Shown here piece by piece: positions 1 through 7,930 of a DNA stretch of 64,000 nucleotides. The stretch comes from [Clostridium] aerotolerans DSM 5434 (GTDB lineage Bacteria; Bacillota; Clostridia; Lachnospirales; Lachnospiraceae). Position numbers and translations under genes: made by a program. The notes beneath the pieces are model-generated. The model saw nothing but the letters and a program-made list of their open reading frames with translations. It was not told the origin of the DNA and did no database searches. The stretch is from positions 310,001 through 374,000 of the forward strand of contig NZ_JHWJ01000002.1 in NCBI RefSeq assembly GCF_000687555.1, written 5' to 3'. Each line of letters starts with the position of its first letter. Within the stretch, counting starts at the first letter, position 1.

Positions 1-1058
1 AGCATGGAAGCGATCTGATTATCCTGGCTGCTGTTCAAATTAATGCCATAATTATAATCGGGAGCTGCGGAGACATATTGTTTTCCATTTACAGTAATAG
101 GAAATGGCATATATCCGATGTCATCCCCATGATCTCCTGCCCCCTGCATCTGAACTACAGACCAGGAGCCCAGTGCCATGGTCGCAATCTTACCGCTGTT
201 CATCATGCCCTTGCTTCCCTCCCAGTCCGTTGTGGTTGGATCTTCTTCCGTCAGTCCTCGTTTCACAGCCTCATATAAAACGTAATAAACCGCATAAGGT
301 CCTGTCATATCTGCCCGCTTTTCAAATGGATTTTTGCTGTGGAGCAGCTCATTGTTGGCAAAGTCCGGATCTCCTGTGGCAGATCCTGTAATATAGGCAT
401 CCCAGGCCGTCATCGTCCAGTTTGCCGCGAAATTGGTATACATGGGAATCGCGTCTGTATTATCCTTGATTTTCTGTAAGGCTGCCAGAAAATCGTCGGG
501 CGTTTTGGGAAGCTCCGTAATCCCTGCATCTGCAAAAACCTTTTTGTTATATACAATTCCCTGTACATTTCCCATAGACGGGATTCCATAGACCACATTT
601 TTATAGGAATAGTTATTCAGCATGACGTACTTCTTTTCCAGCTCTGTGATATCTCCAAAAGGAAGGAAATAATTTTTCAGTTCATTCTTATCGATCTGAG
701 TAGGAACCATGCAGATATCGCCCCAATCTCCTGTGGTGAGTCTGGTAATAATATCATCCGCATAACTGGTGATTCCTTCGTATGTAATTGTTACGCCCGG
801 ATACATCTTCTGGAATTCTTTTATGTAATCCTGAAAGACCGTATCAATGATATCTGTCTTGTGTGTGATAAATCTTAAATCTGCTTTGATATCCTTATAA
901 TCTTCTCCCACCTTCAAATCTGTAAATTTAGGCAGCTCAGCTGCCTTCTCTTCTTTGGCTGCCTGGGTTGCTGTGGCTTTTGCGCCGCCGCAGCCTGCCA
1001 GGGAAGCAGCCATCACTGCCGCCAGTCCTGCCGCCCCAATTCGTTTCCAAACCTTCAT
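1..1058 (-). CDS. ABC transporter sugar-binding lipoprotein (family 1), 3' end outside window
   Basis: Extracellular solute-binding protein of a carbohydrate ABC importer. The reading frame is open from the start codon to the window edge, so the C-terminus is missing. The N-terminus is a lipoprotein signal: Lys/Arg-rich start, Ala-rich hydrophobic core, then Leu-Ala-Gly-Cys near residue 23. The mature part has the usual family 1 pattern (DLRFITHKTD near the start, then TYEGITSYADDIITRL). Two adjacent ATGs occur (1061 and 1058); the SD GGAGGAA at 1064-1070 fits 1058 better. Permease genes would be expected beyond position 1. It is divergent from an AraC regulator and has a LacI-type operator upstream. 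The sugar is unknown. Confidence 0.85.
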   Translation of the reverse strand, partial: MKVWKRIGAAGLAAVMAASLAGCGGAKATATQAAKEEKAAELPKFTDLKVGEDYKDIKADLRFITHKTDIIDTVFQDYIKEFQKMYPGVTITYEGITSYADDIITRLTTGDWGDICMVPTQIDKNELKNYFLPFGDITELEKKYVMLNNYSYKNVVYGIPSMGNVQGIVYNKKVFADAGITELPKTPDDFLAALQKIKDNTDAIPMYTNFAANWTMTAWDAYITGSATGDPDFANNELLHSKNPFEKRADMTGPYAVYYVLYEAVKRGLTEEDPTTTDWEGSKGMMNSGKIATMALGSWSVVQMQGAGDHGDDIGYMPFPITVNGKQYVSAAPDYNYGINLNSSQDNQIASM

Positions 1059-1113
1059 CATGCTTCCTCCTTCATTATTTAATCCTGTTAATTTCAGGAT
1101 TTTATTAATTTAT

Positions 1114-1146
1114 TTTAAGTTAATTTAAGTATATTTTAAAGTTAAT
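1114..1146. promoter_or_regulatory. Putative operator shared with the LacI-family gene
   Basis: The block TTAAGTTAATTTAAGTATAT followed by TTTTAA lies about 55 bp before the lipoprotein gene. It is almost identical to the block at 3292-3323 upstream of the LacI-family gene, with one substitution in the first 26 positions. The second inverted arm is imperfect here (TTAAAGTTAA). Seen in sequence: the duplicated motif. Inferred: binding by the LacI protein encoded at 2260-3276. Confidence 0.6.
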
Positions 1147-1372
1147 CCATATTCATCGACCATTCTTGCGACTTATCATGAATCCTTGTTTATTTTTATG
1201 CACTACCTCTGTTTTATATCATTTATTTCATTTTTTTTGTTTATATTGTTATATTTATCCTGGATTTTAGTAAGACACTTTCGTTATAAATGATTTTTTT
1301 ATTCTGTTTTTAACTTTAATTTTATGGTTTATTATGCTAGACTATAAAAAAACAGATGAAAAGAGGTGCGTT

Positions 1373-2263
1373 TTGGAATTCAACAAACTTTTTTTAGCTC
1401 ATTTATTAAGTAATAACAAGCTAACTTCTGCTTTCAGTGCCAGCCAGTGTCTGCCCCCTGAATATCCCCTTAAACCAGAAGATGGTGATTCCTTACTTTC
1501 CCTGATGGCAGCCGGATATATGAATACCTGTTACCCTTACCGTTACGAAATTACAGATCTTCCCTGCTTTTGTATTCTGTATACTGTATCAGGAAGCGGT
1601 GTGTACGAAACTGGTGATAAGAGGCTTTCCCTTTCACCCGAAACCTTTCTTTTTATCGATGGTTCTATCCGCCATAAAATTTACACAGAAAAAAACAGCT
1701 GGAATTATTACCAGCTGTTTATAGAAAAAACAAAATGCTTATTCTTTTTTAGAGAGTTTATAAAAACGTGGGGCAGTCTTACCGTCATTCCAGCCACCCC
1801 ATATATCCTGTCTCTTTTTTCCCGCCTCACTGAGATTCCTGAATTCTTAAGCAGGGACAACTTAATCATCAATCACCGGCTTCTTACAGACCTGCTTACG
1901 GCTGCTGTCCTGCCTCCTTTTGCCTCCCAGTCTGATGTGGCCCCTCCTTATTTAAGGGAAATGAAAAAAATAATGGACACCCGGTACGCCTCTTCCCACA
2001 GCCTCACTCAATTTGAGCAGACACTGGGAATCAGCAGATACCGGCTGTCCAGAGAATTTCATGAGCTTTATCAGGTCCCGCCTTTGCAGTATTTAAACAG
2101 GCGGAGAATTGAAGAAGCAAAAAAGCTGCTTCAGGATCCAGCCATCACCGTGTACGAAGCAGGCCGGCGGGTGGGAATGGAAAACACCACTCATTTTATC
2201 CGTATCTTTCGCAAATACACAGGAACGACGCCTGCCAATTACAAAAATTCCCTGCCCACTTAG
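1373..2263 (+). CDS. AraC family transcriptional regulator
   Basis: One-component regulator with an N-terminal cupin-like ligand-binding half and a C-terminal AraC double helix-turn-helix. The HTH block is recognisable by RYRLSREFHELYQVPPLQYLNRR and the closing AGRRVGMENTTHFIRIFRKYTGTTPANY pattern, split here only by my reading. I prefer the TTG start at 1373 because AAGAGGTG sits 5-6 bases before it. An in-frame ATG at 1334 would add 13 residues but has no visible SD. The gene is divergent from the sugar-binding lipoprotein and converges on the LacI gene with stop codons overlapping by 4 bp. Its place suggests control of the adjacent sugar importer (inference). Confidence 0.85.
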   Translation: MEFNKLFLAHLLSNNKLTSAFSASQCLPPEYPLKPEDGDSLLSLMAAGYMNTCYPYRYEITDLPCFCILYTVSGSGVYETGDKRLSLSPETFLFIDGSIRHKIYTEKNSWNYYQLFIEKTKCLFFFREFIKTWGSLTVIPATPYILSLFSRLTEIPEFLSRDNLIINHRLLTDLLTAAVLPPFASQSDVAPPYLREMKKIMDTRYASSHSLTQFEQTLGISRYRLSREFHELYQVPPLQYLNRRRIEEAKKLLQDPAITVYEAGRRVGMENTTHFIRIFRKYTGTTPANYKNSLPT

Positions 2264-3276
2264 ATTTCTGACACGCTTTTTTTCTTGACCAGTCCCCCTG
2301 CTACGATCTGGATTCCAGAAATGTAAGGCTCTTTTTTAATCTTACTTACCAGATTTTCCACTGCCAGTTCAGCCATTCTGTCTTTGTGCACATCATAGCT
2401 GGTAATAGGGACCTTCACTACTTTGTCCCATTCACAATTATCAAATCCAACAACAGAAATATCCTCCGGCACCCGATAACCAGCTTCTCTAAGCCCGTTG
2501 ATCAGTACATCTGCCGTATAATCGCTGCTGCATGCAAATGCGGTCGGCATCTCATCAGGTAGCGGAATGGTCTCATATGCTCTATGACCAGCGGACAAGC
2601 TCCTGTCCTGAATGACCCATTCCTGTTTAAAAGAGATTTCCTGCTCCATAAGAGCCTTCCTGTAACCAAAATACCGGTCAGTGATGCTGCTGGTTGACAT
2701 GGGGGTCCCAACAAAGGCGATTTTTTTATGACCGCATTTGATTAAATAATCTGTAAGGAGATACATCCCATAAAAACCATCGGATATGACGCAGTCATAT
2801 TCCTGATTCGCCTCATAAAAATCCATGAAAACAACGGGTACATGGGGATTCTTCCACAAGAAACCGGAATATTCCTGGCTTGGCTGTCCGATTAAAATAA
2901 CACCGTCCACCTTACCGTCTAAAATCATCTTTGGCATGGTAAGGGAGGCTTCCTCCTCCTGGTTCACAATTTCAAGTATGCAGTAATAGCCTCGCTCCGA
3001 GGCAGAAGTCACTACAAACTGATACATGTTCCAGTAAAAGGAATTGACTCTATCTAAAAATCCGGCTGGAATTAAAATTCCCAGATTCCCGGTCCCCTCC
3101 GGTCTTACTTTCTTGGAGGAAGTAACCATCTGATATCCCAGCTCGGCTGCAACTTCTTTGATCTTATTTCTCATATCCTCACTGACACCGCTTTTATCAG
3201 ACATTGCCTTGGAAACGGTAACGGTGCTGACACCCACGATTTTGGCGATATGGGACAATGTAACAGCTTTTGACAT
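2260..3276 (-). CDS. LacI family transcriptional regulator
   Basis: A 338-residue LacI/GalR repressor of normal family length. The N-terminal HTH reads LSHIAKIVGVSTVTVSKAMS (residues about 7-26), followed by the hinge and a periplasmic-binding-protein-like sensor domain (GNLGILIPAG, VDGVILIG, DYLIKCGHKKIAFVG, DISVVGFDNCEW). A perfect 10-bp inverted repeat directly upstream suggests autoregulation. The same motif before the lipoprotein gene at 1058 suggests that the ABC importer is its main target. It is convergent with the AraC gene, so this small cluster has two sugar regulators. Confidence 0.93.
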   Translation of the reverse strand: MSKAVTLSHIAKIVGVSTVTVSKAMSDKSGVSEDMRNKIKEVAAELGYQMVTSSKKVRPEGTGNLGILIPAGFLDRVNSFYWNMYQFVVTSASERGYYCILEIVNQEEEASLTMPKMILDGKVDGVILIGQPSQEYSGFLWKNPHVPVVFMDFYEANQEYDCVISDGFYGMYLLTDYLIKCGHKKIAFVGTPMSTSSITDRYFGYRKALMEQEISFKQEWVIQDRSLSAGHRAYETIPLPDEMPTAFACSSDYTADVLINGLREAGYRVPEDISVVGFDNCEWDKVVKVPITSYDVHKDRMAELAVENLVSKIKKEPYISGIQIVAGGLVKKKSVSEI

Positions 3277-3291
3277 AATATCCCCCTGTAA

Positions 3292-3323
3292 TTTAAGTTA
3301 ATGTAAGTATATTTTAACTTAAA
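3292..3323. promoter_or_regulatory. LacI-type operator, perfect 10-bp inverted repeat
   Basis: TTTAAGTTAA (3292-3301) and TTAACTTAAA (3314-3323) are exact reverse complements separated by 12 bases, 16 bp upstream of the LacI start codon. The left arm plus spacer is repeated at 1114-1140. This is the expected layout for a repressor that controls itself and a nearby transport gene. A further half-like stretch (TGTAAACTTAA) follows at about 3335. Confidence 0.65.
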
Positions 3324-3369
3324 TATTTTGTCAATGTAAACTTAACAGATAAAAAAGAGGTTGCAACTA

Positions 3370-3421
3370 AAAAACCAGAGCATCAAAAGACAATTTATTT
3401 CATCTTCCAATGCTCTGGTTT
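3370..3421 (-). terminator. Rho-independent terminator of the pentose-type operon
   Basis: AAACCAGAGCAT (3372-3383) pairs perfectly with ATGCTCTGGTTT (3410-3421). Read on the minus strand the stem is followed by TTTTTT. It lies 10 bp after the transaldolase stop codon and ends the operon. Confidence 0.85.
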
Positions 3422-3430
3422 CATTCAAAC

Positions 3431-4084
3431 TTATTTACCAAACGCTTCCCTCTCATCTGCCCGGAACTTTTCAATTCCCTGGTCGGTCAGGGGATGCTTA
3501 GTCATCTGCATCAGTACGCCGTATGGAACGGTAGCTATGTCTGCTCCTGCCTTTGCACAGTCAATGATGTGAATGGGATTGCGTATGCTGGCTGCAATGA
3601 TTTCTGTCTCGATTCCATGTATCTGGAAAATTTCAGTGATATCACGGATCAAATCAATGCCCGGCATGGAAATATCATCAAGACGGCCTAAGAAAGGAGA
3701 AACATAGGTAGCTCCTGCTCGTGCAGCCAAAAGCGCCTGAGCAGCGGAAAATACCAGCGTAACATTGGTTTTTATTCCTTCCGCTGTCAGCACCTTGACA
3801 GCCTTTAAGCCTTCTGCTGTCATAGGAATCTTTACTACCATATTGGGGTGAATGGCTGCAATGTCTCTTCCTTCTGCAATCATACCTTCCGCATTTTCGG
3901 TAGAGGCTTTTACCTCACCACTGATGGGACCGTCAACGATGGAGGTGATTTCTTTGATGACTTCATTAAAATCACGGCCTTCCTTGGCAATCAGGGAGGG
4001 ATTGGTGGTAACTCCACAGATAATGCCCATATCACTTGCTTTTTTCACGTCTTCCGTATTTGCTGTATCTACAAAAAATCTCAT
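3431..4084 (-). CDS. tal: Transaldolase (TalC / FSA-type small family)
   Basis: A 217-residue member of the small MipB/TalC transaldolase family, moving a dihydroxyacetone unit between sugar phosphates in the non-oxidative pentose phosphate pathway. Visible motifs: [13 protein letters not shown] start, GVTTNPSL, the Schiff-base lysine in VVKIPMT, and [11 protein letters not shown]. At the position where fructose-6-phosphate aldolase has Tyr (YVAPYVNR) this protein has Phe (YVSPFLGR). That is the pattern of true transaldolases, so transaldolase is preferred over FSA. It is the last gene of the importer-transketolase operon. Confidence 0.93.
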   Translation of the reverse strand: MRFFVDTANTEDVKKASDMGIICGVTTNPSLIAKEGRDFNEVIKEITSIVDGPISGEVKASTENAEGMIAEGRDIAAIHPNMVVKIPMTAEGLKAVKVLTAEGIKTNVTLVFSAAQALLAARAGATYVSPFLGRLDDISMPGIDLIRDITEIFQIHGIETEIIAASIRNPIHIIDCAKAGADIATVPYGVLMQMTKHPLTDQGIEKFRADEREAFGK

Positions 4085-4117
4085 TCCAGTTCTCCTTCGT
4101 CTATTTCATTTTCGAAA

Positions 4118-4492
4118 CTAGCTTACCTTGCAGAATTCAATTTTTTCCCCGTTTGGTCCCTGAAAGAGAAAGAAACGATTGGTACGAGGTGCAAACATTT
4201 CATTGGACTCAATCCCATTGGAGATAAGAGTATGTCCCTGGGATACAATTTCATCATAAGCCTCTTCCAGATTCTCACAGGTCAGGGCTATATGGTCGAT
4301 ATTACCGATGGGCTTTTCATCCTGGCGTCTGGGGTAAAATTCTATGACGCAGGTTCCGCACTGAAGCATCCCCCTGATGCCCCCATCTACCAGCCGGGTA
4401 AATCCCAGATTTTCATAAAATGCTTTTGTGGCTTCCGGGTCATCGGTAGGAATTGCCACATGGGCAATTCCTGATGGTTTATTCTTAAGCAT
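4118..4492 (-). CDS. VOC (glyoxalase/dioxygenase-like) family protein
   Basis: About 124 residues forming one vicinal-oxygen-chelate fold with two beta-alpha-beta-beta-beta halves: GIAHVAIPTDDPEATKAFYENLGF, then IDHIALTCENLEEAYDEI, ending with GPNGEKIEFCKVS. Candidate metal ligands are the His in the first strand (AHVAI), the Glu in CVIEFY, the His in DHIAL and the final Glu in KIEF. The ATG at 4492 has AGGAGG seven bases upstream; a TTG at 4510 would put the SD inside the gene. It sits between an RpiB-like isomerase and transaldolase. Its substrate is unknown; a sugar-phosphate isomerase or epimerase-like role is a guess from context. Confidence 0.85.
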   Translation of the reverse strand: MLKNKPSGIAHVAIPTDDPEATKAFYENLGFTRLVDGGIRGMLQCGTCVIEFYPRRQDEKPIGNIDHIALTCENLEEAYDEIVSQGHTLISNGIESNEMFAPRTNRFFLFQGPNGEKIEFCKVS

Positions 4493-4502
4493 GTAATGCC
4501 TC

Positions 4503-5141
4503 CTAAGCAAGCAGACTCTTTACATACTCTGCTATTTTCTCATCCTTGCAATTTGCAAAGAACAGCTCGCTGAATTTCTCTCCGCCGATCGAACCCTTCA
4601 CCAACTCCTGGTCAAGTCCCTTTAAGCAGGTTAAGATATCCTTTAAGTTGTTTTCTCTTACCACATCAAGAATCTTTTTGTTTCTCTGCTCTGGAACTGC
4701 ACGCTCTCTTGGGTAGCCCTGACCGCTGGCTTCTGAGAATAATTTTTCAAAGGTATATTCCAGGTTAAGCTCTGCTCCCCAGCCAAAGCCTTTTGCAAAT
4801 GGCATGGAAATAGCATTGCCGTCATTGATCTGAGCGAACATATATCCGTCACTTGGATCGCATACGTGGCCGCAGATAACTCCTGGGAAGCTGTTGCATG
4901 CCAGCATGGCACCTTCACCCGTTCCGCATCCGGTAATTACATAATCTGCTGCGCCGGAATTTAATAGGATGGCAGCGAGAATTCCGTTCTGTACGTAAGT
5001 GAGGGAACAGGCATCCTCTGGGGAATACATTCCGTAGTTATCAACTTCGTAGCCTTTCGCATCTGCTACCTTTTTTAAGCTGTTATAGATCAGTTCATTT
5101 TTTGCCGCCTGGCTGTTCTCGTTAATTAATGCGATTCTCAT
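4503..5141 (-). CDS. RpiB/LacA/LacB family sugar-phosphate isomerase
   Basis: The N-terminal 150 residues carry the RpiB/LacAB signature: MRIALINENSQ, then DYVITGCGTGEGAMLACNSF with the catalytic Cys in GCGTGEG, and the ISMPFAKGFG stretch. The protein is 212 residues, about 60 longer than canonical RpiB. The extra C-terminal helical tail ends in AEYVKSLLA. These enzymes interconvert aldo- and keto-sugar phosphates such as ribose/ribulose 5-phosphate or allose/tetrose phosphates. The start overlaps the transketolase C-subunit stop by 4 bp, so the two are translationally coupled. Confidence 0.88.
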   Translation of the reverse strand: MRIALINENSQAAKNELIYNSLKKVADAKGYEVDNYGMYSPEDACSLTYVQNGILAAILLNSGAADYVITGCGTGEGAMLACNSFPGVICGHVCDPSDGYMFAQINDGNAISMPFAKGFGWGAELNLEYTFEKLFSEASGQGYPRERAVPEQRNKKILDVVRENNLKDILTCLKGLDQELVKGSIGGEKFSELFFANCKDEKIAEYVKSLLA

Positions 5142-6073
5142 GCTTCCAACACTCCTTTAATCTGATGGTATACTTGATTTTCGCTCAGTCCGTATTCTTC
5201 TAAAAGCTCTTCCGGCTTACCAGATTGTCCAAACCGGTCCTGAACGCCAATCTTTTTAAATGTTACGTTACATTTATGTTCCAGAAGAACTTCACCTACT
5301 GCATCACCAAGTCCGCCGATGGTGCTGTGTTCCTCTACAGTTACTACTTTGCTGCATTTTGAAGCATATGTCAAGATGCATTCTTTATCAATTGGCTTTA
5401 TGGTATGCATATTTACGACGGTAATGGACGTTCCTTCCGCTTCAAGCTTCTTCGCACATTCCAAAACGGTGGAGACCATGATACCACAGGCAAATACAAC
5501 CAGATCCCCGCCTTCTTTTAATACGTTGGCTTTCCCAATGACAAAGGGCATCTCCTCTTCAAATACAGGACTTGGTAGTCTGGCAAGACGCAGATAAGCC
5601 GGTCCTTTCATCTCTGCCACTGCCTTGACCGCACGGTGTGTTTCACTGGCATCACAGGGAACCACGACTGTCATTCCTGGAATGACGCGCATGAGGGCAA
5701 GATCCTCAATGGCCTGATGGCTTCCGCCGTCTTCCCCAAGGGTAATGCCGGAATGTGTCATGCCAAGCTTAACATTGAAATTTGGATACGCTACACCGTT
5801 TCGCACCTGCTCATAGGCACGGCCTGCGCCAAAGATTGCAAAGGTGCTGCAAAATGGTATGTATCCCATCGTAGAAAGTCCTGCGCTCATATCCACCATA
5901 TTGGCCTCTGCAATTCCTGCATTAAAGAACCGCTCCGGAAACTTCGCTCCAAAGGTTGCTGTCATGGTGGCATGGGCAAGATCCGCATCCATAACCACTA
6001 CTTTTTCATTCTCTTCTCCAAGCTCAGCCAACGCTTCCCCGTATGCCACTCTGATTGCTTTTAATTCACTCAT
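5138..6073 (-). CDS. Transketolase, C-terminal (pyrimidine-binding) subunit
   Basis: A 311-residue half-transketolase with the PP-binding central domain and C-terminal domain. Motifs are MSELKAIRVAYGEALAELG, the GIAEANMVDMSAGLS stretch with the catalytic Glu that activates TPP, GITLGEDGGSHQ, and the C-terminal STIGGLGDAVGEVL. Together with the preceding gene it rebuilds a full TPP-dependent transketolase, transferring two-carbon units between sugar phosphates. Three bases separate it from the N-subunit gene and it overlaps the RpiB-like gene. Confidence 0.94.
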   Translation of the reverse strand: MSELKAIRVAYGEALAELGEENEKVVVMDADLAHATMTATFGAKFPERFFNAGIAEANMVDMSAGLSTMGYIPFCSTFAIFGAGRAYEQVRNGVAYPNFNVKLGMTHSGITLGEDGGSHQAIEDLALMRVIPGMTVVVPCDASETHRAVKAVAEMKGPAYLRLARLPSPVFEEEMPFVIGKANVLKEGGDLVVFACGIMVSTVLECAKKLEAEGTSITVVNMHTIKPIDKECILTYASKCSKVVTVEEHSTIGGLGDAVGEVLLEHKCNVTFKKIGVQDRFGQSGKPEELLEEYGLSENQVYHQIKGVLEA

Positions 6074-6076
6074 GTC

Positions 6077-6892
6077 TTAACCCTCCAGTTCCTTTAATGC
6101 CTGCTGTCTCTCGTCTTCGCTCGGTGCCTTTCCATGCCAGCCAACCTGGTTTTCCATAAAGGAAATGCCTTTTCCTTTTACGGTGTGTGCCAGGATGCAT
6201 TTTGGTTTGCCTTCCATGGTACTGATGGAATAAGCGGCAAGAACTTCTTCTAAATTATTACCATCAGGTAGCTCCAGTACGTTAAAGCCAAATGCCTTAA
6301 ATTTGGAATGAAGGTCTCCCAGTGACATGACCTGGTCATTGCTTCCATCAATCTGAAGTCCGTTATTATCGATGATAATCGTAAGGTTATCCAGGTGATA
6401 ATTGGCTGCTGCCATGCAGGCCTCCCAGACCTGTCCTTCCTGAAGCTCTCCATCTCCTAAAAGAGTGAATACCTTGGTATCCTTATTCTGGGCTTTCGCT
6501 CCAAGGGCCATGCCAACTGCGATGGAGATTCCCTGTCCTAAAGAGCCAGTGGATGCATCCACACCAGGTACCTTTTTTGCATCCGGATGTCCCTGAAGAA
6601 TGCTGTGAAGCTGTCTGAAATTCTTAAATTCCGATTTATCGAAAAATCCCATTTCTCCTAAAACCGCATAATAGCAGGGAGCTGCATGTCCTTTGCTTAA
6701 TACGAAACGGTCACGGTCTTCCTTGTCAGGGTTCTTAGGATCGATCCGCATCTGGGTATAGAACAGGGCTGCCATTAATTCTACCGCAGAAAGGGAACCG
6801 CCTGGGTGACCACTGGCTGCATCTGCTGTCATATTAATAATATCTTTCCGGATATCACTGCATTTCTTTTTTAGTTCCATTATGTCCATCAT
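6077..6892 (-). CDS. Transketolase, N-terminal (TPP-binding) subunit
   Basis: A 271-residue transketolase N-half. It shows GHPGGSLSAVELMAALFY, FVLSKGHAAPCYYAVL, DASTGSLGQGISIAVGMA and the TPP/Mg motif starting at LGDGELQEGQVWEA and ending at IIDNNG. Split transketolases of this type are common in Firmicutes sugar operons. GGAGG lies eight bases before the ATG at 6892. Placement directly after the importer genes suggests that it processes the imported sugar, although no sugar kinase is in the operon. Confidence 0.94.
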   Translation of the reverse strand: MMDIMELKKKCSDIRKDIINMTADAASGHPGGSLSAVELMAALFYTQMRIDPKNPDKEDRDRFVLSKGHAAPCYYAVLGEMGFFDKSEFKNFRQLHSILQGHPDAKKVPGVDASTGSLGQGISIAVGMALGAKAQNKDTKVFTLLGDGELQEGQVWEACMAAANYHLDNLTIIIDNNGLQIDGSNDQVMSLGDLHSKFKAFGFNVLELPDGNNLEEVLAAYSISTMEGKPKCILAHTVKGKGISFMENQVGWHGKAPSEDERQQALKELEG

Positions 6893-6922
6893 TTATTGTG
6901 CCTCCGTCTTATTTATGAACGA

Positions 6923-7930
6923 TCACTTTTTCAGTGAGCCTCTCTTTTTTAAGTAATCTACATAGACTGCTCCAAGGATAACCAGTCCTTTTACTACGAA
7001 CTGCCAGTAGCTGTTTATCTTAAGCAGGTTCATTCCGTTGTTTAATACGCCGATGATCAGTACGCCGATTACAGTACCGCCTAAGGTACCTAATCCTCCG
7101 TTAAAGCTGGTACCACCAAGAACGGAAGCCGCGATGGCATCACGCTCAAAGCCTTCTCCTACAGATGGCTGTCCGGAATACAATCTCGCTGCCAGTACAA
7201 CACCAGCAAGGGCTGCCATCACTCCACTGATAATAAATACTCTTACCTGAATCCATTTGGTATCAACGCCTGCGTATTTTGCCGCCTCCTTATTTCCTCC
7301 GGTGGCATATACATGACGGCCAAAGGATGTACGGTTCATAATGAAATAAAGTATGATAAACGCTCCAATTACAAATACAACTGGAATGGGAATTCCAAAA
7401 ATATTACCTACGCCCATGTTGTTAAATACTTCGTTGTTGGACTGGGCAGGCTGTCCTCCTGTTAAGATGTAACTGATCCCTCGCACGATAATCTGTGTGG
7501 AAAGGGTTACGATAAAGGGAGGAAGTGTGGTATGGGAAATAACAAATCCATTGAAAAATCCAATGACTGCTCCGAATACAAGGGGAATGAGAATGCAGAT
7601 GATTAAAGGAAGACCTGCATTGCCGCATCTTACTGCGATAACACCTGCTGCTGCAACCACAGAACCCACGGATAAGTCAATACCGCCGCAAATTAAGACA
7701 CAGGTAATACCAAATGCAATAAAGCAGTTCACGCACACCTGGCGCAATACGCTGAATAAGTTATTTTTAACAAGGAATGTTTCGGTGGTTATGGATAAAA
7801 CGATGCAAAGGAATACCAATGCGATCATAGCTGCCATGTTGCGTTTCAGCCAGATAAAAAATGGATTGGTAGTCCACAGGCTTTTCGCCTCTAACTGGGG
7901 TGTCTCTACTTGACTTTTCCTGTTTAACAT
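6923..7930 (-). CDS. ABC sugar transporter permease (RbsC-like)
   Basis: A 335-residue polytopic membrane protein of the BPD_transp_2/RbsC family with about eight to ten hydrophobic segments. Landmarks are CGGIDLSVGSVVAAAGV, the periplasmic/TM stretch GFVISHTTLPPFIVTL, GNKEAAKYAGV (the coupling region) and GGTSFNGGLGTLGGTVIGVL. It would form the homodimeric channel of the ribose-type importer. Its start overlaps the ATPase gene by 7 bp, and GGAGGAG near the ATPase 3' end serves as SD. Confidence 0.92.
   Translation of the reverse strand: MLNRKSQVETPQLEAKSLWTTNPFFIWLKRNMAAMIALVFLCIVLSITTETFLVKNNLFSVLRQVCVNCFIAFGITCVLICGGIDLSVGSVVAAAGVIAVRCGNAGLPLIICILIPLVFGAVIGFFNGFVISHTTLPPFIVTLSTQIIVRGISYILTGGQPAQSNNEVFNNMGVGNIFGIPIPVVFVIGAFIILYFIMNRTSFGRHVYATGGNKEAAKYAGVDTKWIQVRVFIISGVMAALAGVVLAARLYSGQPSVGEGFERDAIAASVLGGTSFNGGLGTLGGTVIGVLIIGVLNNGMNLLKINSYWQFVVKGLVILGAVYVDYLKKRGSLKK

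Noticed and set aside
3848-4474. A 208-codon plus-strand frame across transaldolase and the VOC gene
   Set aside because: It spans two real genes and their gap on the other strand, has no SD and no recognisable domain.
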